Positions 15,506 to 24,955 are shown, counted from the stretch's first letter. The stretch: 58,637 bases of DNA from Pseudomonas sp. UBA5706 (GCF_002419965.1 NZ_DIHC01000048.1:19501-78137), one strand, 5' to 3'. Notes: generated from the letters alone by a model not told the origin. Numbers and translations are program-made.

Positions 15506-17797
15506 ATGCTGAAGAGTTTTCAGGCCGGTAGCCGGCGCGGGAGTCACGGATCATTTCGCGTTCAGTCGGGCCTTCGCACAGGGTTGCTGACGCTGGCAGT
15601 CGCCTCGGCTTCAGTGCTGCACAGCACCATGGCGGTGGCGCTGGGCCTTGGCGACATCACGCTGCATTCGGCGCTGGGTCAGCCTTTCAACGCTGACATT
15701 GAACTGATCGAAGCAGGCGGCCTGAGCCCTGAAGAAATCGTGGTCGCGCTGGCCCCAGCCGACGCATTCGCCAAAGCCGGCGTCGAGCGGGTGTTCTTCC
15801 TCAACGACCTGCGTTTCACCCCCGTCGTTCGCGGCAATCGGGCTGTGGTGCACGTAGAGTCGCACAAGGCCGTGACCGAGCCTTACATGGACTTCGTCGT
15901 GCGGCTGTCACGGCCCAACGGCGATCAGTTGCACGAATACACCGTGCTGCTCGACCCGCCCAATTCCGCCGCCGGCCTGGCTGCAACCCGTAGCCGTGCG
16001 CAATCTCCGGCGAGCGACATCAAAAGCGATCAGTCCCGACTTCCCGTGGCGCCACCCAAAGCGGTGCAGGGCAAGCGCTACACCGTGGTTTCCGGCGACA
16101 CACTGGCTGGCATCGCGCGCCGGACGCTGGTGCCCGGCGGCAAGACCTCCAGCGCTCAGTTGATCAGCGGCATCCAGGCGCTGAACCCACAGGCGTTTCC
16201 CAACGGGGAGCGCAGTCAATTGAAAATCGGCCAAAGCCTGTTGTTGCCGGACAGCGCTGCCGAGCCCAAGGCCGCTCCGACGGTTACTGCAGCCGATGCG
16301 CCTGCTTCTACGCCGACGTCCATCCCCGCAACGGTGACGCCTGCGGCGGCGGCGTCGACTACTGCTGAGCAACTGACCGCCACGGCGATGGAAAACCAGC
16401 AACTGGCCAAAACCGTCGACGACCTGAAAGGGCAGGTCAAGCAGTTTAGCGAGGACGATGCGGACAAGGACAAACAGATCATTGAGCTGCAGACGCAACT
16501 GGCCGAAGTGACGGCGCAGGCTGCTCGACCCGCTCCAGTGCCCCCGCCTGTGACCGCCCCGGTTCAGAAATCCGACCCAGCGGCGATCTCCGTTGCGCCC
16601 GCTCCTACACCCGCGCCGGCTGCGGTTGCCCAGGATGACGACCTGCCATGGACGACCCTCCTGGCGGGATCGTTGCTGTTGGTTCTGCTGCTAGCGCTGG
16701 CCTGGTCGGTGCGGCGTAACCGAATCAAGAACCAGTTGGCCCTGGAGCCCAGGCCGGTCGAGCCGATCGTCAAACCGGCACAGGCGACGGTGACCCCAGT
16801 TTTCGAAGTTCCGGCGGTGACGCCACGTCCGGCCGCCATCGCGACGCCAAGCCCCGGTGCAGCGGCAACCGGCGGTCAGCGTTTGGCGGGGGCGGCGACG
16901 GATGCTCTGGACGGCGCCAGCATTTATATCGCCTACGGCCGGTTTGCCGAAGCGCAGGCGATCCTGCGTGAGGCACTGGACCGCCAACCGCAACGTACCG
17001 ACGTGCGCATGCGTATCCTTGAACTGCTCGGCGAGCAGGGCGATATCGCCGGGTTCGACGAAGAGGAACAAATACTGCTGAAGCAGGGCGTCGAACCGCA
17101 GACGCTCCAGGACATCCGCGCGCGTTATCCGAAGCTTGAGTTGGCACCTGCGCCAACTGCGCCGGTGCCCATCGAGGAGCCGCCTGCTGTTGTCCAGGCG
17201 CCTGCGACGAGTGCAGCGCTGGTTGCGGATGCGGCGGTCGCCGGTGAACCCGCTCCGGCCGGGCTGGACGAAAATACAGCCGCGTCGCTTAACCCGGACC
17301 CTGCCGACGACTTCCAGCTCAATCTCGACGACCTGTCCATGGACGCCGACTGGGATCTGGTCGATCCTTTCGACAGCACGCCAGCTCCGCGCAAGCCTGT
17401 TGTGAACGCCGAGGCAGAACTTGACCCCGATTTCGCGTCGGACCTCACCCAGTTGCCGGAAGTCTTCGAGATGCCTGAGGAGCAGTTCCTGAGCGATTTT
17501 GCCGAGGACGAGGAGACGCCCGAGATTGAGGTGCAGTTTGAGCCGGAGCCGCAGTCCGTCGCCCAAACCAGCAGCGATCTGATGGACGATGCCTTCCTCG
17601 ACAGCTTCATGACCGACGATGCCCAGTTCGATCTGATGGACCTTGAGGAGGAGCCCTTGAGCAAAATCAACGAAGCGCAGGTGCTTATCGACGAGGGCCA
17701 CATCGATGACGCCCGCCGTTTGCTTCAGGAGGTCATCGACGAATCCGACGACGGCCCGCAGCAAACCGCGCGCGATCTGCTCGCCGGGCTGGGTTGA
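15506..17797 (+). CDS. FimV-like LysM-domain polar/peptidoglycan-binding membrane protein
   Basis: The 763-residue protein shows the FimV layout: a long signal sequence, the family N-terminal domain starting ALGLGDITLHSALGQPFNADIEL, a LysM-like peptidoglycan-binding segment (~190-255, YTVVSGDTLAGIARR), a Pro/Ala-rich stretch with a short coiled coil, one membrane helix (~384-403), a TPR-like region, a highly acidic linker, and the conserved C-terminal motif INEAQVLIDEGHIDDARRLLQEVI. ATG 15506 is chosen because AAGGG lies 5 nt upstream; the longer reading frame from GTG 15458 would spoil the signal sequence. The main fimV of pseudomonads normally sits beside truA and is longer, so this is probably a second paralogue. 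FimV proteins organise type IV pili and cyclic-AMP or polarity signalling at the pole. Confidence 0.85.
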   Translation: MLKSFQAGSRRGSHGSFRVQSGLRTGLLTLAVASASVLHSTMAVALGLGDITLHSALGQPFNADIELIEAGGLSPEEIVVALAPADAFAKAGVERVFFLNDLRFTPVVRGNRAVVHVESHKAVTEPYMDFVVRLSRPNGDQLHEYTVLLDPPNSAAGLAATRSRAQSPASDIKSDQSRLPVAPPKAVQGKRYTVVSGDTLAGIARRTLVPGGKTSSAQLISGIQALNPQAFPNGERSQLKIGQSLLLPDSAAEPKAAPTVTAADAPASTPTSIPATVTPAAAASTTAEQLTATAMENQQLAKTVDDLKGQVKQFSEDDADKDKQIIELQTQLAEVTAQAARPAPVPPPVTAPVQKSDPAAISVAPAPTPAPAAVAQDDDLPWTTLLAGSLLLVLLLALAWSVRRNRIKNQLALEPRPVEPIVKPAQATVTPVFEVPAVTPRPAAIATPSPGAAATGGQRLAGAATDALDGASIYIAYGRFAEAQAILREALDRQPQRTDVRMRILELLGEQGDIAGFDEEEQILLKQGVEPQTLQDIRARYPKLELAPAPTAPVPIEEPPAVVQAPATSAALVADAAVAGEPAPAGLDENTAASLNPDPADDFQLNLDDLSMDADWDLVDPFDSTPAPRKPVVNAEAELDPDFASDLTQLPEVFEMPEEQFLSDFAEDEETPEIEVQFEPEPQSVAQTSSDLMDDAFLDSFMTDDAQFDLMDLEEEPLSKINEAQVLIDEGHIDDARRLLQEVIDESDDGPQQTARDLLAGLG

Positions 17798-17800
17798 CCC

Positions 17801-18100
17801 ATGCCCGGCAAAGCGGAAATCGACATCACCTATTGCACGCAATGCCAATGGCTGTTGCGTGCAGCGTGGCTGGCGCAGGAGCTGCTCAGCACCTTTGGCG
17901 ATGACTTGGGCAAGGTGTCGCTGGTGCCCGGCACAGGGGGAGTGTTTCGAATCACCTGTGACGGCGTGCAAATCTGGGAGCGCAAGGCCGATGGCGGGTT
18001 TCCCGAAGCCAAGGTGCTCAAGCAACGGGTGCGCGACCGTATCGATCCCGAGCGCGATCTCGGCCATAACGAACGCCGCGCCAGCCCTGGCGCGGACTGA
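17801..18100 (+). CDS. SelT/SelW/SelH-type thioredoxin-like protein
   Basis: A 99-residue member of the Rdx family. The redox motif CTQC at residues 12-15 follows a beta strand, then WLLRAAWLAQELLSTF, GTGGVFRI and the FPEAKVLKQRVRD helix that define the family. In selenoproteins of this group the second position of the motif carries selenocysteine; here both are cysteines. A thiol-redox role is inferred, and no partner is known. It starts 3 nt after the FimV-like gene and ends 3 nt before the bestrophin gene, so the three form one transcription unit. Confidence 0.9.
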   Translation: MPGKAEIDITYCTQCQWLLRAAWLAQELLSTFGDDLGKVSLVPGTGGVFRITCDGVQIWERKADGGFPEAKVLKQRVRDRIDPERDLGHNERRASPGAD

Positions 18101-18103
18101 GTC

Positions 18104-19003
18104 ATGATCGTTCGCCCCCATCCCAATCTGCTCAATGTGCTGCTCGCCCTAAAGGGCTCGATTGCCCGGCGCATTGCCCTGCGCGCTGTGATGGTGACGT
18201 CGCTGGCGGCAGTCATCGTGCTGATAGAGAGCCTGCATCCGGATTACTTTGCCAAGGTCAGTGCCACGCCGTTTACCTTGCTGGGCCTGTCGCTATCGAT
18301 CTTCATGAGCTTTCGTAACAACGCCTGCTACGACCGCTGGTATGAAGCCCGCAAGGCCTGGGGTGAGGTGATCACCGAAACGCGCTCGATCATTCGCGAA
18401 ACCCAAGGGATCAAGGATCACGCGCTGCGCGGCAGTATCCTGCGGGATCTGGGCGGCTTTGCCCACGCGCTCAACGCCACCCTGCGCCATCAGGATGTGC
18501 AGGAAGCCGCGCAACCCTGGCTCAGTCACATGCCGCCGGCCGACAGTGCCAACTTCTGTGACAGGGTCCTGCGCGAAGTGGGCCGGCAGTGCTCGCAAGC
18601 CAGCGAAACGGGGCAAATCAACGAATGGCGCTACACGTTGCTAGCCGGTCACCTGAGCACGCTCAGCCGGGTCGTGACCACCTGTGACCGCATCAAGCAC
18701 ACCCCCTTGCCGTTTCCCTACACCCTGTTGCTGCACCGCACGATTTACCTGTTTTGCATCCTGCTGCCCTTTGCCATGGCCGAACCGCTGGGCTGGATGA
18801 CACCCTTGTTCATGGCCATCGTCAGCTACACCTTCTTCGGCCTGGATGCCATCGGCAACGAGCTGGAGGACCCCTTTGGCTACGATGAAAACGACCTGCC
18901 ACTGGACGCGCTGGTGCGGATCGTCGAGCGTGATGTTCTCGATGCCTTGGGTGTCAGGCCGTTGCCGCCGTTGCTCGAACCGGTGGATTTCGTGTTGACC
19001 TAA
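18104..19003 (+). CDS. Bestrophin-family channel protein (YneE-like)
   Basis: A 299-residue inner-membrane protein of the bestrophin family, which forms pentameric anion or cation channels. Visible signatures are the early RPHPNLL and LRAVMVTSLAAVIV, the segment FRNNACYDRWYEARKAWG that is diagnostic for the family, helices at ~20-45, ~50-65, ~205-225 and ~230-250, and the conserved acidic motif GLDAIGNELEDPFGYDENDLPLD (quoted in parts: IGNELEDPFG). It follows the SelT-type gene directly. Ion selectivity cannot be told from sequence. Confidence 0.92.
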   Translation: MIVRPHPNLLNVLLALKGSIARRIALRAVMVTSLAAVIVLIESLHPDYFAKVSATPFTLLGLSLSIFMSFRNNACYDRWYEARKAWGEVITETRSIIRETQGIKDHALRGSILRDLGGFAHALNATLRHQDVQEAAQPWLSHMPPADSANFCDRVLREVGRQCSQASETGQINEWRYTLLAGHLSTLSRVVTTCDRIKHTPLPFPYTLLLHRTIYLFCILLPFAMAEPLGWMTPLFMAIVSYTFFGLDAIGNELEDPFGYDENDLPLDALVRIVERDVLDALGVRPLPPLLEPVDFVLT

Positions 19004-19134
19004 GCGGGTTTGTATCGGACGTATGGGCAACAGCGCGGCTTGCCGCGGCGGTGTCATGCCGCTCAGTGCCACCAGCAGCCCTGGTGACAGACACCACTCG
19101 CAGCGGCGCGACAAACCGGTAGGATCAGCCGGGA

Positions 19135-19446
19135 TCAAAATCGCACCTTGCCCATCAGCATGTCCCGATACATCGCGAAATCGCCGAGCAGGCTGTAGAA
19201 CGGATGCTTGAACGTAGCCGGTCGGTTCTTTTCGAAAAAGAAGTGCCCGACCCAAGCGAACGCGTAGCCTGCCAGCGGCATGACCCACAGCAGCAGCCAG
19301 TTGCCGCTGATCACTGCGATCGCCATGATCAACAGCACCAGCGTGGTACCGATGAAATGCAGGCGACGGCATGTGCTGTCCCGGTGCTCCTGCAGGTAAT
19401 AGGGGTAGAAATCGGCAAAACCCTCAAATGACTTGACCTTATCCAC
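19135..19446 (-). CDS. DUF962 / Mpo1-like membrane protein
   Basis: A small inner-membrane protein of about 103 residues: FADFYPYYLQEHRDSTCRRLHFIGT, two hydrophobic segments (VLLIMAIAVISGNWLL and VMPLAGYAFAWVGHFFFE), then NRPATFKHPFYSLLGDF. Conserved His and polar residues (H-R-T/C-R-R-H and H-F-F-x-E-x-N-x-P) match the DUF962/Mpo1-like family, whose yeast member is an Fe2+-dependent dioxygenase acting on 2-hydroxy fatty acids. The function in bacteria is inferred only. GTG at 19446 is the likely start, since GAGAGGA lies 6 nt upstream; a longer frame from 19539 has no such site. Confidence 0.82.
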   Translation of the reverse strand: MDKVKSFEGFADFYPYYLQEHRDSTCRRLHFIGTTLVLLIMAIAVISGNWLLLWVMPLAGYAFAWVGHFFFEKNRPATFKHPFYSLLGDFAMYRDMLMGKVRF

Positions 19447-19580
19447 GGCGATCCTCTCTTGCAGGTTGAGTGCCTTGAGTCTAGCCGAGCACTTGCGGTG
19501 GGCAGTGACAATAGGTGCCAACGTAGTATCCTTTGGCAATCAGTCGCAGGGGGTGACTGGGCTGACACAAAAGACAGGCC

Positions 19581-20588
19581 ATGGAAAAAACGACTTCTTC
19601 AAGTTGGGCGATGGGAATCGTCAAATCCCTTGAAATGGACGGCCTTGACTGTCGAGCCCTGTTCGATGAGCTGGGTTTGGTGTACGCCGATCTGGAGAAC
19701 CCTGACGCCCGCTTCGCGCAGGATTCCATGACCCGTCTCTGGACGCGTGCGGTGGAGCTGTCCGGCAACCCGGCGATTGGACTGAACATGGCCAGGGTCG
19801 TGCGCCCGGCGTCCGTCAGCGTGGCCGGCTATGCCCTGATGTCCAGCCGCACGCTCAAAGAGGGCTTCGAACGGCTGATACGTTATCAGCGCATCATTGC
19901 CGACAGCGCTGACCTGAGTCTGCGCCTGCTTGCCGAGGGTTATGCGCTGATTCTGACCGTACATGGCGACCGGTTGCCGCCCACGCGGCAGAGCGCCGAG
20001 GCTTCGCTGGCATTCGCACTGGCGTTCTGCAGCTGGCTGTCCGGCCGGGCCCTGCACCCGCGTCAAGTACTCATCCAGGGTGATCAGCCGAAGAATGTCG
20101 AGCCCTACAATAAATTTTTCCACGCGCCTTTGACCTTCAATGCCCCTTACGATGCCTTGGTGTTCGAGCAAGCCGACATGGAGGCGCCGCTGCCCACGGC
20201 CGACGAAGCGATGGCCAGGCTGCATGACCGTTTTGCCGGGGAGTTTCTCGCACGCTTTGCCAGCAATCGGGTGACCCATCAGGCGCGCCAGGTGCTATGC
20301 CGGTTGCTGCCCCAAGGCGAACCCAAGCGCGAAGTCGTGGCCCGCAGCCTGCACCTGTCGCAGCGAACCTTGCAGCGCCGTCTGCAGGAGGAGAACACCA
20401 GCTTTCAAACCCTGCTCGACGACACCCGACGCGAACTGGCCGAGCAGTACCTGGCGCAGCCGCGGATGACCCTGCTGGAGATCGCGTACCTGTTGGGCTT
20501 CGCTGATCCCAGTAATTTCTTCCGGGCTTTCCGCCGCTGGTTCGACGAAACCCCGGGCGAATATCGGTTGCGCAAAGGACTGAGCTGA
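19581..20588 (+). CDS. AraC-family transcriptional regulator (OruR-type)
   Basis: A 335-residue regulator with an N-terminal arabinose-binding-like domain (~20-205, FDELGL through AGYALMSS) and a C-terminal double helix-turn-helix (~235-330: REVVARSLHLSQRTLQRRLQEEN, then LLEIAYLLGFADPSNFFRAFRRW). This is the layout of the OruR/ArgR-like AraC subgroup that controls amine or amino-acid catabolism and virulence traits. The neighbouring genes (DUF962, trkH) do not reveal a target. Confidence 0.9.
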   Translation: MEKTTSSSWAMGIVKSLEMDGLDCRALFDELGLVYADLENPDARFAQDSMTRLWTRAVELSGNPAIGLNMARVVRPASVSVAGYALMSSRTLKEGFERLIRYQRIIADSADLSLRLLAEGYALILTVHGDRLPPTRQSAEASLAFALAFCSWLSGRALHPRQVLIQGDQPKNVEPYNKFFHAPLTFNAPYDALVFEQADMEAPLPTADEAMARLHDRFAGEFLARFASNRVTHQARQVLCRLLPQGEPKREVVARSLHLSQRTLQRRLQEENTSFQTLLDDTRRELAEQYLAQPRMTLLEIAYLLGFADPSNFFRAFRRWFDETPGEYRLRKGLS

Positions 20589-20683
20589 CGCTCATCCGCC
20601 TGTAACCGTCCGGCCGGCGACAGCGCCCCATCAGTCCAACCCCGGCAAGCCCCAGTGCTGAAGGGTGCGCGTAGGTGGGCGTA

Positions 20684-22138
20684 TCAATGCCGCCAGAACG
20701 CTGGAATGCACAACACCAGCACCGTGATGATTTCCAGCCGCCCCAACAGCATTCCTACCGACAGAATCCATTTGGCCGCATCTGGCAGGGTGGAGAAATT
20801 GCCCGCTGGCCCGATGGTTTCACCCAGGCCCGGTCCGACGCCTGACACCGTGCTCGCAGCACCGGTCAGGGCCGTCATCCAGTCCAGGCCCAGCAAGGAA
20901 AGCAGCAGGGCGATGAGGCAGATGGTGAAGGTGAAGAAGAACGAAAAGGTCAGGATCGAACGCACGATTTCTTCATCCAGGCGATGGCCGTTGTATTTCT
21001 GCTTGATCACCGCCCGAGGGTGAATCAGTTGGTGGAGGTTGGCTTTGAGCAGGGTATAGGCCACCTGGAACCGGAACACCTTTACCCCGCCGGCTGTAGA
21101 CCCGGAGCAGCCGCCGATGAAGCCAAGATAGAAGAAGAACATCAGCGCGAAATTGCCCCAAAGGCTGTAGTCGCCCAAGGCAAAGCCGGTCGTGGTGATC
21201 ACTGAGGTAACATTCAACGCCACATGCCGCAGGGCTTCATACCACGGCAGATCGGTGGTCGCCCAGTACCAGACCGTCATGACCAGCCAGGTGACCAGCA
21301 GCAACCCGAGGAAGCCCTGCACCTGTTGATCCTTGATCAATGCCTGGCGATGTCCGCGCAGCGTAGCGACATACAGGGTGAACGGCAGGCTGCCAAGAAT
21401 CATCATCACGATTGCCACCCAGTGGACCGCTGGCTGCGGCCATTTGGCCAGGGACTGGTCGGAGGTGGAAAAGCCTCCTGTGGAAATCGCTGACATCGCG
21501 TGATTGATCGCATCGAACAGGCTCATGCCCGCCCACCAGAATGCCAGGCTGCCCAGCACCGTAAAACCGACGTACACCAACACGATGAACTTGGCGACCA
21601 TATGCGAGCGCGGCATGACCTTTTCCGAGCGGTCCGATGACTCGGTCTGAAACAGCCGCATCCCGCCAATGCGCAATAGCGGCAGGATCGCCACCGCCAT
21701 GCCGATGAAGCCAATGCCACCGAGCCAGTGCAACAGTGAGCGCCAGATGAGGATGCCCGGCGACATGTGGTCCAGCCCGCTGAGCACCGTGGAGCCGGTG
21801 GCGGTGATGCCGGACATGCTTTCGAAGAAGGAGTCGGTATAGCTGATGTGCTGGGTCAGCAGGAAGGGCAGGGCCGAGAACACGCAGACCACCACCCAAC
21901 TGCTGACGGTCAGCAGGTACATGTCTCGTGGTCGCAGGTGCACGTGTTCCGGTCGGCCCTGAGCCACCAGCGCCAGCCCGGCGATAAAGGTGATCAGGCT
22001 CGACCAGAGGAACGAGGGCATGTCGCTTGAGCGGTCGAAGATCAGTAGCGTGGCCATGGGCACCACCATGGCGATGGCCAGGGTAATGAGAAAGATGCCG
22101 ATAATGAAACCGATGATGCGAAGAGTCGGCAACGCCAT
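20684..22138 (-). CDS. trkH: Trk-type potassium uptake membrane subunit TrkH
   Basis: The ion-translocating subunit of the low-affinity Trk K+ uptake system, 484 residues. It has the fourfold M1-P-M2 plan of TrkH/TrkG with selectivity-filter-like turns (SGITATGSTVL, STGGFSTSD, TTTGFALGD, TVSGVGPG). TrkH normally works with the NAD-binding regulator TrkA, which is not in this window. It is convergent with the araC-type gene and divergent from the nitroreductase gene. Confidence 0.95.
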   Translation of the reverse strand: MALPTLRIIGFIIGIFLITLAIAMVVPMATLLIFDRSSDMPSFLWSSLITFIAGLALVAQGRPEHVHLRPRDMYLLTVSSWVVVCVFSALPFLLTQHISYTDSFFESMSGITATGSTVLSGLDHMSPGILIWRSLLHWLGGIGFIGMAVAILPLLRIGGMRLFQTESSDRSEKVMPRSHMVAKFIVLVYVGFTVLGSLAFWWAGMSLFDAINHAMSAISTGGFSTSDQSLAKWPQPAVHWVAIVMMILGSLPFTLYVATLRGHRQALIKDQQVQGFLGLLLVTWLVMTVWYWATTDLPWYEALRHVALNVTSVITTTGFALGDYSLWGNFALMFFFYLGFIGGCSGSTAGGVKVFRFQVAYTLLKANLHQLIHPRAVIKQKYNGHRLDEEIVRSILTFSFFFTFTICLIALLLSLLGLDWMTALTGAASTVSGVGPGLGETIGPAGNFSTLPDAAKWILSVGMLLGRLEIITVLVLCIPAFWRH

Positions 22139-22314
22139 GCAGTCGCTCTGATCAGGTAGTGGGAGGGCCGATCATTCTACCCGTGGGCTCATCCCTGTAA
22201 ACCGAAGGCTTTTCCGGCTGTCAGGTAAGTAATTGTCCTTGCCATTCGTTATTGGCGTTCAGCAACGCAGCTGCGGCACTACAATGCCTCACCTATTTTC
22301 AGGAGATCCTTTCA

Positions 22315-22902
22315 ATGCAAGCGCTCGATCTACTGCTCAATCGCGTGTCCGTCCCTCGACTGATCGAGCCGGCACCCGATGCCGCCCAGCGCGAAATCCT
22401 CTTTGCCGCCGCCTTGCGTGCTCCCGATCACGGCGCATTGCGGCCCTATCGTTTTCTGACCGTGGAAGGCGAAGCGCGTAATCGGATGGGCGACTTGCTG
22501 GCCCAGGCGCTGATCGAAAGTGGTGGCGGAGCGGATGAGAAGGCGCTGGAGAAGGCCCGTCTTGGCCCTTTGCGAGCGCCGTTGGTGGTGGTGGTCATCG
22601 CCCGCTTGAACGATCACTTCAAGGTGCCGAACAAAGAGCAACTGATCACCGCCGGCTGCGCGGCGCACGGAGTGTTGTTGGCTGCTCATGCGCTGGGAGT
22701 GGGCGCGGTATGGCGCACCGGAGAATTGTCGTATTCACCGCATGTGGCGAAGGGCCTAGGCTTGGCAGCGGATGAAGAGGTGATTGCCTTCCTGTACCTG
22801 GGCACACCACAGAATCCACTGCGCGAAGCGCCGAAACCAGATGTCGCAGCGTTCGTCAGCCAGTGGCCAGCGGCTGGCGAACGCTTGATCGCCACTTCCT
22901 GA
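22315..22902 (+). CDS. NAD(P)H nitroreductase, YdjA type
   Basis: A 195-residue FMN-dependent nitroreductase-family oxidoreductase. The RAPDHGALRPYRFLTVEGEA segment (read as RAPDHGALRPYRF) binds FMN, and the fold also shows AHALGVGAVWRTG and AFLYLGTPQNP. This short form resembles E. coli YdjA. The physiological substrate is unknown. The ATG follows AGGAGA by 8 nt; a longer frame from 22252 is disfavoured. Confidence 0.9.
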   Translation: MQALDLLLNRVSVPRLIEPAPDAAQREILFAAALRAPDHGALRPYRFLTVEGEARNRMGDLLAQALIESGGGADEKALEKARLGPLRAPLVVVVIARLNDHFKVPNKEQLITAGCAAHGVLLAAHALGVGAVWRTGELSYSPHVAKGLGLAADEEVIAFLYLGTPQNPLREAPKPDVAAFVSQWPAAGERLIATS

Positions 22903-22929
22903 CATGCCTCTGACCGGGTAGCAGTACGA

Positions 22930-22971
22930 CTTGCCGGCGATGGCGTATGTGAAATCGCTATCGCCGGTAAG
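22930..22971. repeat. REP-like hairpin / bidirectional terminator
   Basis: CTTGCCGGCGATGGCG and CGCTATCGCCGGTAAG pair over 16 positions with two G-U pairs around a 10-nt loop, between the convergent nitroreductase and sensor-kinase genes. The TTGCCGGCGATGGCG core is a common intergenic REP motif of fluorescent pseudomonads. Confidence 0.7.
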
Positions 22972-22993
22972 CCGAGCTGACGAGCGACAAGCG

Positions 22994-24322
22994 TTAGTCG
23001 TTTATTTCCCGCGGTACTACGATGCTGGCAATGAATCCGCCCTGTGGATGATTCTGCAGCAGCAGATGCCCGCCATGTTTCTCTGCGGCGCGCTTGGCGA
23101 TGGCCAGCCCCAGGCCGTAGCCCGGCGCAGTCTGGTTCGGCGCTCGGTAAAAAGGCTCTCCCAACTGCCCAAGATGCTCGGCGCTCACCCCCGGGCCATG
23201 ATCACGCACACTGACGAACAGATCGCCGCTCTCGTTGCGCGCACTGAGTTCGATCGGCTGCCCCGCCGGATTGAAGCGCAGGGCATTGCGCAGCAGATTA
23301 TCCAGCGCGCGCTCCAGCACGTTCGGCCAGCCTTGCAGTTGAACGCCCGGTGCAGATTCGACCTGGACGGTTTGCTCGGTGCCGGTCATTTCGGTCTCGG
23401 CCTTGAGATGATGCAGCAGACCGGGTAGATCAATCGGCGTTGCATTGCCCATGTCTGCATCAAGCCGTGCCAAGGCGAGGATTTCACTGATCAACTCTTC
23501 CAGCCGGTCGCACTCGCGGGTCAGTCGTGGCCAGAGTTTTTCACGCTCCGCAGGCTCGGCGCGCTCGGCCAGCGCCAGTGCGATACGCAGCCGCGCCAGT
23601 GGCGAGCGCAGCTCGTGGGAGACGTCGCGCAGCAGTTGCCGCTGGCTGCCGATCAGGCTTTGCAGCCGCGCGCCCATGCGATTGAAGTCATTAGCCAGCA
23701 CACCGAATTCATCACGCCGGTTAGCCAGTCGCGCCAGGCTGTTCTGTTGATAAGTGGTCTGACCCAGGTCGTGCACTGCGCCGCGAAGACGACTCAGCGG
23801 ACGCGTAATGGACAGGGTCACCAGCAGGCTGAATAGCGTCAGCACCACCAGCGCGATACCCAGGGCGCTGAGCGGCCACAGCAGGCTTTCGCGGTGCCAG
23901 GCGTCCAGCTCGGGATGGGGGATTCGGTAGATCAGCAGATAGGTTTCGTTGCTTTTCGGGCTGGTGTATTCAGCCGTCAGGCGCCGCCATGGCAAGGGAC
24001 GGGTGTCGTCATTCTGCCGCTCTTCGAACGCTGCGGCGCGCGGCGGGAAGGTGCCGGGGATCACGGCCTCACCGCTGTCGTTCAGCACCTGAACGTCAAT
24101 ATGGTATTTGCGCTTGAGATCCTGCAGAAACGCCTGCGCCGGCCCCTCGCCCCGATCTTCGTAGAGCTGCGTCCATTTTTGCGGCAAGTTATGCAGGCCG
24201 GGATGGCGACTGAGAATCCATGCGTCCTGGTTGAGCATATGCCCTAGCAGAATCGACAGGCCCGCAACCAACGCGATCGCCAGCCAGAAGCTTGCGAGGA
24301 TTCGCCAAAACAGTGAACGCAC
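22994..24322 (-). CDS. Sensor histidine kinase, CpxA-like
   Basis: A membrane sensor kinase of 442 residues. It has a membrane helix at ~8-30 (FWRILASFWLAIALVAGLSIL), a periplasmic sensor domain (~31-150), a second helix (~155-175), a HAMP linker, HisKA with phospho-acceptor His in DVSHELRSPLARLR (H about 235), and HATPase_c motifs NLLRNALRF, DHGPGV and YGLGLAIAKR. GTG 24322 is chosen since GAGGG lies 6 nt upstream; the longer frame adds a basic non-conserved stretch. It follows a Spy/CpxP-like gene and the response regulator on the same strand, an arrangement like the Cpx envelope-stress system. A name beyond CpxA-like is not justified. Confidence 0.9.
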   Translation of the reverse strand: MRSLFWRILASFWLAIALVAGLSILLGHMLNQDAWILSRHPGLHNLPQKWTQLYEDRGEGPAQAFLQDLKRKYHIDVQVLNDSGEAVIPGTFPPRAAAFEERQNDDTRPLPWRRLTAEYTSPKSNETYLLIYRIPHPELDAWHRESLLWPLSALGIALVVLTLFSLLVTLSITRPLSRLRGAVHDLGQTTYQQNSLARLANRRDEFGVLANDFNRMGARLQSLIGSQRQLLRDVSHELRSPLARLRIALALAERAEPAEREKLWPRLTRECDRLEELISEILALARLDADMGNATPIDLPGLLHHLKAETEMTGTEQTVQVESAPGVQLQGWPNVLERALDNLLRNALRFNPAGQPIELSARNESGDLFVSVRDHGPGVSAEHLGQLGEPFYRAPNQTAPGYGLGLAIAKRAAEKHGGHLLLQNHPQGGFIASIVVPREIND

Positions 24323-24368
24323 GTGTAGCCCTCGATTGAGCCCTTTAAACGGGCCTTGAACGAAAAAT

Positions 24369-24397
24369 CCCGACACGCCGGGGAAGAGCGTGTCGGG
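24369..24397 (-). terminator. Intrinsic terminator between Spy-like and kinase genes
   Basis: CCCGACACGC and GCGTGTCGGG form a perfect 10-bp stem with a 9-nt loop. On the minus strand it is followed by ATTTTTCG. It lies 32 nt past the Spy-like stop codon and 47 nt before the kinase start. It probably reduces kinase expression relative to the abundant periplasmic protein. Confidence 0.75.
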
Positions 24398-24428
24398 TCG
24401 GGGAGTATCATGCCGCGCTGGCAGCCTG

Positions 24429-24872
24429 TTACTGAGTCTTTTGCGCTTTTTGCGCTTTCCAGGCTTCGAACTCAGCGCGGTCGGCACGACGTTGCGCTTG
24501 ATCCTTCTGGATCTGGTCGAACGTCTTCTGCTGATCAGGGGTCAGCATCGCACGAATGTCGGCCTGGGTTTTCGCGTGTTTGGCCGCCAGCTCATCCTGC
24601 ATGGCTTTCTGATCGGCTGGCGACAGCTTTGCCAGGTATTTTTGGGTGATCTCGGAACGACCGCGCCATTGATCGCCCATGAGTTTACCGACTTGCTGAC
24701 GTTGTTCCGGGGTCAGGTTCAACGTGTCGAACGGGCCTTTGCGGTGATGCATGCCAGGACCATCAAAGCCCGGGCCGCCGGGGCCTGCAATCGGACCACC
24801 TTCTGGAGGCATCGCCATCGCAACGGTCGGCACGGCAGCAGCGAACATCAAAGCCATCAGAGTCTTACGCAT
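24429..24872 (-). CDS. Spy/CpxP-like periplasmic chaperone or stress sensor
   Basis: A 147-residue secreted protein with a clear signal peptide (MRKTLMALMFAAAVPTVAMA). The mature part is helical and has two LTxxQ motifs, LTPEQRQQV and LTPDQQKTF, the hallmark of Spy/CpxP. In E. coli, CpxP inhibits the CpxA sensor and Spy is an ATP-independent chaperone. The location between a CpxR-like regulator and a CpxA-like kinase suggests the CpxP role. A Cpx-type site lies upstream. Confidence 0.9.
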   Translation of the reverse strand: MRKTLMALMFAAAVPTVAMAMPPEGGPIAGPGGPGFDGPGMHHRKGPFDTLNLTPEQRQQVGKLMGDQWRGRSEITQKYLAKLSPADQKAMQDELAAKHAKTQADIRAMLTPDQQKTFDQIQKDQAQRRADRAEFEAWKAQKAQKTQ

Positions 24873-24955
24873 GGTGTATCTCCTTGTCTCGAATCCGGCT
24901 CTGTGCCGGTTGTGGCCAGTTTAGGGAGATCAAGGTCAACCGAGGTCAGGGGCGG

